From NCBI GenBank assembly GCA_910579085.1, contig CAJTRU010000093.1, positions 1 through 11,763 on the forward strand: 11,763 nucleotides of DNA, in the 5' to 3' direction. The notes beneath the pieces are model-generated. The model saw nothing but the letters and a program-made list of their open reading frames with translations, had not been told where the DNA came from and did no database searches. The translations under genes were made by a program, and so were the position numbers. This DNA comes from an uncultured Lachnospiraceae bacterium (GTDB lineage: Bacteria > Bacillota > Clostridia > Lachnospirales > Lachnospiraceae). Below, piece by piece: positions 1-7,316 of this stretch; within the stretch, counting starts at the first letter, position 1, and each line of letters opens with the position of its first letter.

Positions 1-24
1 TAAAGGCTTTTAGCCGCAGAGCAA

Positions 25-45
25 ACCACCCGTTATACGGGTGGT
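25..45. other. Perfect short hairpin at window start
   Basis: ACCACCCGT (25-33) and ACGGGTGGT (37-45) form a perfect 9-bp inverted repeat around a 3-nt loop. It is G+C-rich compared with its surroundings, but no T-run follows (the next bases are GCTGATTT), so a terminator for an upstream gene is possible and weak. The upstream gene is outside the window. I see no coding sequence between base 1 and the pnp start at 345. That stretch holds this hairpin, a promoter and a leader terminator-like stem. Confidence 0.5.
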
Positions 46-150
46 GCTGATTTATGTAATATTGTGGCTTTGGTACTGGAAATCGTCCGTCCGCCAGCAA
101 AAAATAACTGTAAATTTATTGACTGTAAGTGTTTAACGCTTGTATTTTCC

Positions 151-179
151 TTGCATAGATGGATTATTAATGTTATACT
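151..179 (+). promoter_or_regulatory. Probable sigma-A promoter of pnp
   Basis: TTGCAT (151-156) is separated by 17 nt from TATACT (174-179), a good match to the vegetative promoter consensus. Transcription would begin near 186, giving pnp a leader of about 160 nt. A second TTGACT at 119-124 has only a poor -10 partner (TATTTT at 143-148) and is less likely. Confidence 0.65.
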
Positions 180-222
180 ATAACAGATAGTGTGCAGGCC
201 ATTCCCGGGACTTCTGAAAAGC

Positions 223-267
223 CCGTCTTAAAAATGCTTTATTTATGCGCATTTAAGGCGGTTTTTT
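223..267 (+). terminator. Terminator-like hairpin in the pnp leader (possible attenuator)
   Basis: The left arm (223-237) pairs with the right arm (249-261) as CCG, a T-G wobble, CTTAA, then ATGC after a two-A bulge. The loop is 238-248 and six T residues follow (262-267). This is the form of an intrinsic terminator. It lies downstream of the predicted pnp promoter and upstream of the pnp start, so it would stop pnp transcripts rather than those of another gene. An upstream stem (206-213 with 219-225, one bulged A, loop 214-218) shares bases 223-225 with the terminator base, so the two may compete. Confidence 0.55.
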
Positions 268-330
268 CAGTTGTTTCGGAAAGCCTGCAATATAAAAAAT
301 ATTCTGGCATTGCCAGCGGAGTTTATGCTC

Positions 331-339
331 AGGAAGGAG
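331..339 (+). promoter_or_regulatory. Ribosome binding site fixing the pnp start
   Basis: AGGAAGGAG lies 5 nt before the ATG at 345. The reading frame stays open upstream to an ATG at 192, but that ATG has no comparable site. The extra 51 residues would also be translated from the leader hairpin and match nothing in the PNPase family. Confidence 0.85.
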
Positions 340-344
340 ATATA

Positions 345-2432
345 ATGTCATATAAATCATATTCTATGGAACTTGCAGGAAGGACACTTACGGTTGATAT
401 CGGAAGGGTCGCAAAGCAGGCAAATGGTGCAGCACTTATGCATTATGGTGAAACAACAGTGCTTTGTACTGCAACAGCATCAGACAAGCCAAGGGAGGGA
501 ATAGATTTTTTTCCGCTTTCAGTGGAATTTGAAGAAAAAATGTATGCCGTTGGCAAAATACCAGGCGGTTTTAATAAACGTGAAGGAAAGGCTTCTGAAA
601 ACTCAGTCCTTACAGCAAGGGTTATAGACAGGCCTATGCGTCCTCTTTTCCCAAAGGATTACCGCAATGACTGCACATTAAATAACCTTGTGCTTTCTGT
701 AGACCCTGAATGCCGTCCTGAACTCGTTGCAATGATTGGTTCAGCACTTGCAACAAGTATTTCAGATATACCATTCTGTGGGCCATGTGCAACTACACAG
801 CTTGGCATGGTGGATGGGGAGTTTATAGTAAACCCTGGACAGGAAGTGTGGGACAATGGAAGCTTAAGGCTTACTGTTGCATCTACAAGTGAAAAGGTTA
901 TTATGATTGAAGCAGGTGCGGACGAAATACCTGAGGATAAAATGCTAGAGGCAATTTATCTCTGTCATGGCATTAACCAGACAATTATTGAATTTATTAA
1001 TAAAATTGTGGAAGAAGCAGGCAAGCCAAAACATGAATATACAAGCTGTGCAATTCCAGAGGAAATGTTTGCTGCAATTAAAGAAATTGTACCTCCAGAG
1101 GAAATGGAAGAGGCAGTATTTTCAGATGATAAACAGGTACGTGAGGAAAATATACGCAAGGTAACTGAAAAGCTTGAAGAGGCATTTGCAGATAATGAAG
1201 AATGGCTTGCAATTCTTGGAGAAGCAATTTACCAGTACCAGAAGAAGACAGTCCGTAAAATGATTTTAAAAGACCATAAGAGACCAGACGGACGCCAGAT
1301 TACAGAAATCAGGCCGCTTGCAGCAGAAGTTGACCTTATTCCAAGGGTGCATGGTTCAGCAATGTTTACACGTGGACAAACACAGATTTGTACAATTACA
1401 ACACTTGCACCACTTTCAGAGAAGCAGAAGGTAGACGGGCTTGATATATTCACAACAGAAAAAAGGTATATGCACCATTACAATTTCCCTTCATATTCTG
1501 TAGGGGAGACAAAGCCAAGCCGCGGGCCTGGAAGGCGTGAGATTGGACATGGTTCATTAGCTGAGAAGGCACTTGTGCCAGTGCTTCCAAGCGAAGAGGA
1601 ATTCCCATATACAATACGTACAGTTTCAGAAACATTTGAGTCAAATGGCTCTACATCACAGGCTAGTATATGTGCATCAACAATGTCACTTATGGCAGCA
1701 GGTGTTCCTATTAAAAAGCCTGTTGCAGGTATTTCATGTGGACTTGTTACTGGTGAAACTGATGATGACTATATTGTGCTTACAGATATACAGGGGCTTG
1801 AAGATTTCTTTGGTGACATGGATTTCAAGGTTGCAGGGACAAAAGACGGAATTACAGCAATACAGATGGATATTAAAATACATGGGCTTACAAAACCTAT
1901 TGTAGAAGAGGCTATAAGCCGTACACGTGAAGCGAGGATGTATATTCTTGACAATGTTATGCTTCCTGCAATTAGTGAGCCACGTAAAAATGTAGGCAAA
2001 TATGCCCCTAAAATTATACAAATGCAGATTGACCCTATGAAGATAGGTGATGTAGTAGGGCAGAGGGGCAAGACAATTAATGCACTTATTGAACGTACAA
2101 ATGTAAAGATTGATATTTCAGATGAAGGAATGGTTTCAATCTGTGGCGAAGATGAAGCTTTAATGGCAGAAGCAAAAAGGCTTATTGAGATTATTGTTAC
2201 AGATTTTTATGAAGGACAAGTTCTTGAAGGCGAAGTAATAAATATCAAGGAGTTTGGGGCGTTTCTTGAATTTGCACCTGGCAAAGAGGGAATGGTCCAT
2301 ATTTCTAAAATTGCCAAAGAGAGGATAAACCATGTTGAGGATATACTTACCCTTGGTGACAGGGTTAAGGCTGTATGCCTTGGCAAAGATAAGATGGGAA
2401 GGATAAGCTTTAGTATTAAGGATGTAAAATAA
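345..2432 (+). CDS. pnp: Polynucleotide phosphorylase (PNPase)
   Basis: A 695-residue 3'-5' exoribonuclease that degrades RNA with phosphate to nucleoside diphosphates and can add 3' tails in reverse. It acts in the cytoplasm in mRNA decay. The length is normal for the family. Domains in order: first RNase PH-like core (about 8-230) with the signatures FFPLSVEFEEK (55-65) and RVIDRPMRPLFP (92-103); an all-helical linker (about 240-310); a second, catalytic RNase PH core (about 312-545) with the phosphate-binding SNGSTSQ (433-439) and the acidic GDMDF (490-494); a KH domain with GQRGKTI (572-578); and an S1 RNA-binding domain (about 623-691, EGxV...KEFGAFLEF...GMVHISKI). GSTSQ replaces the GSSSM of proteobacterial enzymes. 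The start is chosen from the ribosome binding site at 331-339. The gene overlaps the next one by a single base. Confidence 0.98.
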   Translation: MSYKSYSMELAGRTLTVDIGRVAKQANGAALMHYGETTVLCTATASDKPREGIDFFPLSVEFEEKMYAVGKIPGGFNKREGKASENSVLTARVIDRPMRPLFPKDYRNDCTLNNLVLSVDPECRPELVAMIGSALATSISDIPFCGPCATTQLGMVDGEFIVNPGQEVWDNGSLRLTVASTSEKVIMIEAGADEIPEDKMLEAIYLCHGINQTIIEFINKIVEEAGKPKHEYTSCAIPEEMFAAIKEIVPPEEMEEAVFSDDKQVREENIRKVTEKLEEAFADNEEWLAILGEAIYQYQKKTVRKMILKDHKRPDGRQITEIRPLAAEVDLIPRVHGSAMFTRGQTQICTITTLAPLSEKQKVDGLDIFTTEKRYMHHYNFPSYSVGETKPSRGPGRREIGHGSLAEKALVPVLPSEEEFPYTIRTVSETFESNGSTSQASICASTMSLMAAGVPIKKPVAGISCGLVTGETDDDYIVLTDIQGLEDFFGDMDFKVAGTKDGITAIQMDIKIHGLTKPIVEEAISRTREARMYILDNVMLPAISEPRKNVGKYAPKIIQMQIDPMKIGDVVGQRGKTINALIERTNVKIDISDEGMVSICGEDEALMAEAKRLIEIIVTDFYEGQVLEGEVINIKEFGAFLEFAPGKEGMVHISKIAKERINHVEDILTLGDRVKAVCLGKDKMGRISFSIKDVK

Positions 2433-2929
2433 TGCCAGATACTAAAAATATAGCACGTATTGGAATGCTTGTAGCCGTGGCATTTGTGCTAAGTTATATA
2501 GAATCAGTGCTGCCTTTAAATTTAGGCATACCTGGCATAAAGGCAGGGCTGTCAAATATTGTAGTAGTGTTTTCCGTTTTTTACTTTCCTCCTTTAACAG
2601 CGTTTAGCATAGCAATTGTACGCATAGTATTATCGGGGCTTGCGTTTGGAGGCATGTCAGGCATGTTTTACAGCCTGGCAGGTGGAATTCTTAGTTTTAT
2701 TATAATGCTTATATTAAAAAAGACCAGAAAGTTTTCAGTCTATGGTGTAAGCGTGGCAGGTGGTGTGTCCCATAATATAGGGCAGATACTTGTTGCTATG
2801 GCAGTACTACAAAGCAGCATGGTAATTTATTACCTGCCGTTCCTGCTTGTAGCAGGTGTAGCAGCAGGTATAATAGTAGGGATGCTTGCAGCAGTCCTTG
2901 TAAAAAGGTCTGGGGATGCCAGCATATAA
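2432..2929 (+). CDS. Gx transporter family / heptaprenyl diphosphate synthase component I-like membrane protein
   Basis: A 165-residue, strongly hydrophobic protein with about five to six membrane segments (roughly 8-25, 40-52, 54-71, 76-96, 104-125, 131-157). The motif LGIPGIKAGLSNI (31-43) is characteristic of the family annotated as heptaprenyl diphosphate synthase component I or Gx transporter. The fold resembles small ECF-type substrate-binding membrane proteins. The prenyl-synthase name is inherited annotation: the sequence has no aspartate-rich prenyltransferase motif, so a transport role is at least as likely. The substrate cannot be read from the sequence. The ATG shares its A with the pnp stop codon (TAATG), and AAGGA at 2418-2422 inside pnp serves as ribosome binding site. 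Translation is therefore probably coupled to pnp. A strong terminator follows. Confidence 0.85.
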   Translation: MPDTKNIARIGMLVAVAFVLSYIESVLPLNLGIPGIKAGLSNIVVVFSVFYFPPLTAFSIAIVRIVLSGLAFGGMSGMFYSLAGGILSFIIMLILKKTRKFSVYGVSVAGGVSHNIGQILVAMAVLQSSMVIYYLPFLLVAGVAAGIIVGMLAAVLVKRSGDASI

Positions 2930-2958
2930 GTATATAATACCAGAAAATACAGAATTAT

Positions 2959-3008
2959 AAATAAGCAAGGTATACAGTATAAAGAACTGTATACCTTGTT
3001 TATTTTTG
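2959..3008 (+). terminator. Intrinsic terminator of the pnp operon
   Basis: CAAGGTATACAGT (2966-2978) and its exact complement (2986-2998) flank a 7-nt loop. Weaker A/T and G-T pairs extend the stem to 2959/3005, and the right arm runs into TTTATTTTT. It separates the pnp pair from the hexitol cassette. Confidence 0.9.
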
Positions 3009-3014
3009 CAAATA

Positions 3015-3037
3015 TTGGCATTATCAGATAACGCCAA
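3015..3037. promoter_or_regulatory. Palindromic operator candidate, copy 1 (upstream of mtlA)
   Basis: TTGGCATTAT (3015-3024) and ATAACGCCAA (3028-3037) form 10-bp inverted arms with one mismatch around CAG. A near-identical site lies at 6762-6785; over 24 aligned bases (3016-3039 here) only three differ. The centre is about 65 bp upstream of the start predicted for mtlA, a usual place for an activator. MtlR, encoded in the same cassette, is the obvious candidate to bind, but this is inference. Confidence 0.6.
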
Positions 3038-3054
3038 ATCTCTTTTTCTATTTG

Positions 3055-3084
3055 TTGCAAAACCAGCTATAATATTAGTATAAT
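3055..3084 (+). promoter_or_regulatory. Probable promoter of the mtl-pts cassette
   Basis: TTGCAA (3055-3060) and TATAAT (3079-3084) are spaced by 18 nt, placing the transcript start near 3091 and giving mtlA a leader of about 68 nt. The imperfect -35 fits a promoter that needs an activator. Another TATAAT at 3068-3073 lacks a recognisable -35. I found no convincing catabolite-responsive element nearby. Confidence 0.55.
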
Positions 3085-3103
3085 AAATCTATCAAAAAGG
3101 GAT

Positions 3104-3117
3104 TGACTGGCCAGTCA
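3104..3117. promoter_or_regulatory. Perfect 14-bp palindrome in the mtlA leader
   Basis: TGACTGGCCAGTCA is self-complementary with no loop, as expected of a site bound by a protein dimer rather than an RNA hairpin. It begins about 13 bp after the predicted transcript start, where a bound protein would repress. The form resembles operators of TetR-type repressors. No such regulator is encoded in the window. Confidence 0.4.
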
Positions 3118-3144
3118 TGCCTCAAGTGCAGGAATTTTAGAATA

Positions 3145-3152
3145 AGTGAGGT
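3145..3152 (+). promoter_or_regulatory. Ribosome binding site choosing the second ATG of mtlA
   Basis: AGTGAGGT lies only one base from the ATG at 3153 when measured from GAGG, too close to work. It lies 7 nt from the in-frame ATG at 3159. The latter is taken as the start, removing the residues Met-Cys. Confidence 0.7.
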
Positions 3153-3158
3153 ATGTGT

Positions 3159-4550
3159 ATGAAAGAAAAAGTACAATTATTTGGAAGGTTTCTAAGTGGA
3201 ATGGTAATGCCAAATATTGGTGCATTTATTACATGGGGGCTTATAGCGGCACTGTTTATTTCAACAGGCTGGATACCAAATGATAAGTTTGCTGCATTAG
3301 TAAACCCTATGTCACATATGCTTTTGCCGCTGCTTATTGCCTATACAGGCGGTGAAGTGGTTGCAGGCAAGCGTGGCGGTATAATTGGTGCAATTGCAGC
3401 TATGGGTGTTATTGTTGGTTCACCAGATACCCCAATGTTTATAGGGGCTATGATAGCCGGCCCGTTATCAGGCTGGATTATTAAACAGTTTGACAAGAAG
3501 ATAGAAGGCCATGTTAAAGCAGGCTTTGAAATGCTGGTAAATAACTTCTCATTAGGAATTATTGGAGGTATACTTGCACTAATTGCTATGGCTGGCATTA
3601 CACCGCTTGTCAATGTGTTAAGCAATGCTATGAGCGCAGGTGTCAATTTCTTTGTAGAACATGGGCTGCTGCCGCTTGTAAGCCTTTTTATAGAGCCAGC
3701 CAAAGTATTGTTCCTTAATAATGCAATTAACCAGGGAATACTGTCACCAATGGGAATACAGCAGGTAACTGAAGCAGGTAAATCCGTATTCTTTCTTCTG
3801 GAAGCAAATCCAGGCCCAGGGCTTGGCGTGCTGCTGGCTTATTGCATAGCAGGAAAAGGAAGTGCGAAGAGTTCTGCACCAGGGGCAGTTATAATCCATT
3901 TTCTTGGCGGGATACATGAAATATATTTCCCATACATACTTATGAACCCGTTATTACTGCTGGCAACAATTGCTGGTGGTGCATGTGGCGTATTTATATT
4001 TACAATGTTTGATGTAGGGCTTGTGTCAGCAGCATCACCTGGAAGCATAATTGCAATACTTGCAATGGCAGAACGCCACAGTTACATAGGGCTGGTAATT
4101 GGCGTGCTTCTGGCAGCACTTGTGTCATTTGTGATATCACTTCCTATACTTAAATTCATGGGAAAAGATGCTTCATTAGAAGAAGCACAGGCAAAGAAAG
4201 ATGCAATGAAAAGCCAGTCTAAGGGTATGCCAGTACAAAGCAGTACTAAAGCATCATCTGGAAAAATACGTAAAATTGCTTTTGCTTGTGATGCAGGAAT
4301 GGGCTCAAGTGCAATGGGCGCAACAGTGCTTAAGAAGAAAATAGCAGAAGCTGGAATGTCTGGAATAGAGGTAATACATACACCAGTATCATCAATTCCA
4401 GCAGATGTGCAGATAGTAGTAACACACAGGGATTTAGGTGAGCGTGCAGCACATAGCAATCCGGATGCAAGGCTTGTACTTATAACAAACTTCCTTGCAG
4501 CGCCAGAATATGGGCAGCTTATAGAAGACTTAAAACAGACAAACCTGTAA
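3159..4550 (+). CDS. mtlA: Mannitol-type PTS transporter, EIICB component
   Basis: A 463-residue membrane permease that imports a hexitol, most likely D-mannitol, and phosphorylates it during transport. The EIIC domain (about 1-335) starts with the family pattern GRFLSGMVMPNIGAFITWG (9-27) and has many hydrophobic segments. It contains GIHEIYFPYI (251-260), the substrate-binding loop typical of mannitol EIIC, with Glu254. A polar, Ser/Lys/Gln-rich linker (about 336-368) leads to the EIIB domain (about 369-463). Its FACDAGMGSSAMGA motif carries the phosphorylated Cys377. No EIIA domain is fused; that function is supplied by mtlF downstream, as in Bacillus and unlike the three-domain E. coli protein. 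A distant relative such as CmtA would look similar, so the exact hexitol is not proven. A 113-nt gap with a hairpin precedes mtlR. Confidence 0.95.
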   Translation: MKEKVQLFGRFLSGMVMPNIGAFITWGLIAALFISTGWIPNDKFAALVNPMSHMLLPLLIAYTGGEVVAGKRGGIIGAIAAMGVIVGSPDTPMFIGAMIAGPLSGWIIKQFDKKIEGHVKAGFEMLVNNFSLGIIGGILALIAMAGITPLVNVLSNAMSAGVNFFVEHGLLPLVSLFIEPAKVLFLNNAINQGILSPMGIQQVTEAGKSVFFLLEANPGPGLGVLLAYCIAGKGSAKSSAPGAVIIHFLGGIHEIYFPYILMNPLLLLATIAGGACGVFIFTMFDVGLVSAASPGSIIAILAMAERHSYIGLVIGVLLAALVSFVISLPILKFMGKDASLEEAQAKKDAMKSQSKGMPVQSSTKASSGKIRKIAFACDAGMGSSAMGATVLKKKIAEAGMSGIEVIHTPVSSIPADVQIVVTHRDLGERAAHSNPDARLVLITNFLAAPEYGQLIEDLKQTNL

Positions 4551-4604
4551 AAATAATTTAAAGGTAATTTTAGTATAAATTTCCATTTATCCTGGGCAGT
4601 ACAT

Positions 4605-4630
4605 GGGCAAAGCATATAACTGCTTTGCCC
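4605..4630 (+). other. Perfect hairpin between mtlA and mtlR
   Basis: GGGCAAAGCA (4605-4614) and TGCTTTGCCC (4621-4630) form a perfect 10-bp stem with a 6-nt loop. What follows (TTATGGG) is not a T-run, so strong termination is unlikely. It could protect or separate the mtlA part of the message, or be a weak attenuator that lowers mtlR expression. It lies 33 nt before the mtlR start. Confidence 0.6.
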
Positions 4631-4663
4631 TTATGGGAATAAACAGAAAGGAATGGCTGCGCC

Positions 4664-6754
4664 ATGAAGATTTTATCAAGAGCAAAACAGATATTAAAAA
4701 TACTTCTTACAGAGGAAGAAGCAATACCTGTAAAGTCCCTGGCAGAAAAGATTGGTGTAAGCAAGCGTACTACCCAGAGGGAACTTGAATATATAAGCTC
4801 ATACCTTAAAGGATATGATATAAAATATTTTTCAAAAACGGGTACGGGCATATGGCTTGAAGGGACGCAGGAAGAAAAAGAAAGGCTGCTTTCCTTTTTA
4901 TGCCAGGAGGAAAGCCCTGATGTTCCTAATAGAGAGGAACGCAGGAAGCGTCTTATATTAGAAATATTAAAAGAAAAAGGGCTTAAAAAGCTGTTTTATT
5001 ACAGCAGCCAGTTTGGTGTAAGTGAAGCGACAGTAAGTACAGATTTAGAAGCAATAAGGGAATGGCTTTCTGGCTTCGGGCTTGACATAATAAGGAAGCC
5101 AGGAAGCGGCATATATGTAGAAGGCACAGAAGAAAATTACCGTAAAGCAATAGGAGCGTTTATTAATGACAACCTGGATACAAGGCTTTTACGTGAAGCA
5201 TATGAAAATACATATGAAATTCCAGAGAATTATGAATATACCAGAAAGAATGGCATACATGGAATTCTTGATGAAAATATTGTTAAAAAGGTAATGGAAT
5301 GTATTAACAATATTGATGACAAAAGGGTAGCGTCACTTACTGAAAATTCATATATGGGGCTGGTTATCCATATTTCGATTGCAATAAACCGCATTATGAA
5401 GAACGAGGTAATAGAGGAAAGCGGCAAAATAGAAGAGGACATTGTCAAAGATATCGATTATTCACTTGCAGCAGAAATTGCGTCAACACTTGAAGAGGAG
5501 TTCCAGATTAAAATACCAGAAATTGAAATTACATATATCTGGCTTCATATTAAGGGCTCTAAACATGAAAAAATCCAGTATGGCACTGCACAGCCAGTAG
5601 CAGGCGGAAGGCAGCTGCGCCAGCTTGTAAATGAGATGATAGATGCATTTGATGAAGAAAATGCTTATCTGGTTAAGCAGGATGATGAATTCCTGCAAGG
5701 GCTTTTAGCACATTTGCAGCCAACAATTATAAGGCTTGTACATGGAATGAAGATACATAATCCTATGCTTGGTGAGATAAAGAGGAGTTATGCAGAACTG
5801 TACAAGAAATGCGAAGCAGTTGCAAAGGTGCTTGGTGAAAGCCTGTGCAAAGAAGTGCCACCAGAGGAAACAGGCTTTCTTACAGTACATTTCGGGGCAG
5901 CAATGGTAAGGCTTGAAGGCAGAAAAGAAAAACTGCGTAAAGTACATGCCGGGGTAGTCTGTTCAAGTGGCATTGGCATTTCAAGGCTTATGTCATCAAA
6001 GCTTAAAAAAGTATTCCGTAATAAAATGGTTCTGTCAACATATGGTAAAAATGATGTAACACCATATATTATAGGTAAAACAGATTTCTTTATTTCAAGC
6101 ATACCATTAGAAATAGAGGATGTGCCTGTATTATATGTAAATCCATTATTAAATGAAAAGGATATGGAAGAAATCAGGCGTCTTTTTTATAAATATGAAA
6201 GGCTTCCACAGAAGCATGAAGAAACAGGTTCTTTCCAGGAACAGCTTGACCAGATTAATAAAGTAGCTGCACAGATAAAACTTCTTTTAAAACATATGGG
6301 ATATTTTAAAGTAAATGGCGCAATTACCTTTGACAGGCTTCTGGTTATGGCTGGTGAAGAAATATCACCTTATTCCGACAGACGGGAAATGATACGCGAA
6401 GCATTACAGAGAAGGGAAGAAATATCAAGCCAGATTTTTGCAGAGTTTGGTTTTGCGCTTCTGCACGCAAGGACAAAAGGTGTTGTAAGGCCAGAATTTA
6501 CCATATGCACTACGCATGACAGAAAGCCGTTTAAAGATGCTTATTTTAAAGAAATACAGGTTGTAATTATAATGCTTGTGCCAGAAGATGAAAATACCCA
6601 GATTAATAATGAAATAATGGGTTATATAAGCAGCCTTTTAATTGAGGAAGCAGATTTTCTGGAAATGCTTAAAAATGGTGAAAAAGAGGAAATAAGAACT
6701 ATGCTTTCAGCCTGTTTAAAAAAATTTTTTAACCAGTATATTTCAAAAATATAA
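4664..6754 (+). CDS. mtlR: PRD-containing transcriptional activator of the hexitol cassette (MtlR type)
   Basis: A 696-residue DNA-binding regulator whose activity is set by PTS phosphorylation; the length matches Bacillus MtlR. Domains in order: N-terminal helix-turn-helix (about 5-65, VSKRTTQRELEYIS); second, Mga-like winged helix (about 95-160, VSEATVSTDLEAI); PRD1 (about 200-305, His236 and His295); PRD2 (about 315-425, His350 in LLAHLQP and His409 in TVHFGAA); an EIIB-like domain (about 427-510) with Cys433 in VVCSSGIGISR; and an EIIA-like domain (about 535-690) with His601 in LLHARTK. In related MtlR proteins HPr phosphorylates PRD2 to activate, while EIIA phosphorylates the EIIB-like cysteine to inhibit; all these residues are present. 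AGAAAGGAA (4645-4653) is the probable ribosome binding site, spaced rather far from the ATG. The DNA-binding head makes it an activator rather than an RNA antiterminator. Confidence 0.93.
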   Translation: MKILSRAKQILKILLTEEEAIPVKSLAEKIGVSKRTTQRELEYISSYLKGYDIKYFSKTGTGIWLEGTQEEKERLLSFLCQEESPDVPNREERRKRLILEILKEKGLKKLFYYSSQFGVSEATVSTDLEAIREWLSGFGLDIIRKPGSGIYVEGTEENYRKAIGAFINDNLDTRLLREAYENTYEIPENYEYTRKNGIHGILDENIVKKVMECINNIDDKRVASLTENSYMGLVIHISIAINRIMKNEVIEESGKIEEDIVKDIDYSLAAEIASTLEEEFQIKIPEIEITYIWLHIKGSKHEKIQYGTAQPVAGGRQLRQLVNEMIDAFDEENAYLVKQDDEFLQGLLAHLQPTIIRLVHGMKIHNPMLGEIKRSYAELYKKCEAVAKVLGESLCKEVPPEETGFLTVHFGAAMVRLEGRKEKLRKVHAGVVCSSGIGISRLMSSKLKKVFRNKMVLSTYGKNDVTPYIIGKTDFFISSIPLEIEDVPVLYVNPLLNEKDMEEIRRLFYKYERLPQKHEETGSFQEQLDQINKVAAQIKLLLKHMGYFKVNGAITFDRLLVMAGEEISPYSDRREMIREALQRREEISSQIFAEFGFALLHARTKGVVRPEFTICTTHDRKPFKDAYFKEIQVVIIMLVPEDENTQINNEIMGYISSLLIEEADFLEMLKNGEKEEIRTMLSACLKKFFNQYISKI

Positions 6755-6761
6755 TAAAAAA

Positions 6762-6785
6762 TGGCATTAACCAATAACGCCAAAT
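6762..6785. promoter_or_regulatory. Palindromic operator candidate, copy 2 (upstream of mtlF)
   Basis: TGGCATTA (6762-6769) and TAACGCCA (6775-6782) are inverted arms with one mismatch, followed by AAT. Twenty-one of 24 bases match the site upstream of mtlA, including the same A-to-C mismatch. It fills the gap between mtlR and mtlF. No good promoter lies between it and mtlF. A TATAAT at 6750-6755 just before it, with a poor -35, would put the site at the start of transcription, a repressing rather than activating position. Confidence 0.6.
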
Positions 6786-6817
6786 AAAGAAAAAAACAAT
6801 GAGCCGGAAAAGATGGC

Positions 6818-6826
6818 AGAGGAGGT
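6818..6826 (+). promoter_or_regulatory. Ribosome binding site fixing the mtlF start
   Basis: AGAGGAGGT, close to the ideal Shine-Dalgarno sequence, lies 5 nt before the ATG at 6832. The upstream in-frame ATG at 6799 has no such site and would add eleven mostly basic residues encoded by the ribosome binding site itself. Confidence 0.85.
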
Positions 6827-6831
6827 ATTTT

Positions 6832-7287
6832 ATGTTATTCAAATCAAAAAAGAAAACAGAGAAAAAAGAACTTTTATACCGTGACAATATCAAGGTAAAC
6901 TGTAAGGCAAAACCACAGGAAGAAGTTATAAAAGAAGTGGGGCAGATGCTTGTTGATGCAGGTTATGTAGAGCAGCCTTATATTGAAGCAATGGTGAAAA
7001 GGGAGGAAAGCTGTTCCACATTTATGGGAAACGGGCTTGCACTTCCACATGGCATTGAAGAAGCCAAAAAAGATATTAAGGAATCCGGTATTGCAGTAAT
7101 GACATTCCCAGAAGGCACTCCTTGGGGGGATGAAACTGCAAATATAGTAGTTGGCATTGCTGGTGTTGGTGAAGAACACTTGCAAATTCTTTCAGTAATT
7201 GCAGAAAAAATGCTTGATGAATCTGCTGCGGAAAAACTTGCAAATGGTGATGTTGATACAGTATACAGCATTTTAGGCAGCAATTAG
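6832..7287 (+). CDS. mtlF: Mannitol-type PTS EIIA component
   Basis: A 151-residue cytoplasmic phosphocarrier of the mannitol/fructose EIIA superfamily. It takes phosphate from HPr and passes it to the EIIB cysteine of MtlA. GLALPHG (68-74) contains the phosphorylated His73, and EEHLQIL (114-120) supplies the second conserved active-site histidine, His116. The first dozen residues are unusually lysine-rich (MLFKSKKKTEKK), a short basic tail before the folded domain. In MtlR-type systems this protein also phosphorylates the EIIB-like domain of the regulator, reporting whether substrate is being imported. It begins the metabolic half of the cassette, 77 nt after mtlR and 29 nt before pfkB. Confidence 0.93.
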   Translation: MLFKSKKKTEKKELLYRDNIKVNCKAKPQEEVIKEVGQMLVDAGYVEQPYIEAMVKREESCSTFMGNGLALPHGIEEAKKDIKESGIAVMTFPEGTPWGDETANIVVGIAGVGEEHLQILSVIAEKMLDESAAEKLANGDVDTVYSILGSN

Positions 7288-7316
7288 CAGATAAGAGCAG
7301 AAAGGGGATTAGCAGT

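Noticed and set aside
192..344. N-terminal extension of pnp from an ATG at 192
   Set aside because: There is no ribosome binding site at 192, the extension passes through the leader hairpin and T-run, and the protein from 345 begins exactly where the PNPase family begins, after a strong ribosome binding site.
3015..3045. The palindrome at 3015-3037 as a second terminator of the pnp operon
   Set aside because: A CTTTTT follows at a distance, but the near-identical copy at 6762 is followed by an A-rich stretch, which favours a DNA-binding site over a terminator.
3009..3152. Catabolite-responsive (cre) element upstream of mtlA
   Set aside because: No segment matched the alternating TG-AA-CG-T-CA pattern well enough to call, although Ser46 of HPr makes such control possible.
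4603..4788. 61-codon frame between mtlA and mtlR
   Set aside because: It starts inside the intergenic hairpin, overlaps mtlR in another frame and has no ribosome binding site or recognisable protein pattern.
6799..6831. N-terminal extension of mtlF from an ATG at 6799
   Set aside because: The added residues are encoded largely by the Shine-Dalgarno region of the better start at 6832.
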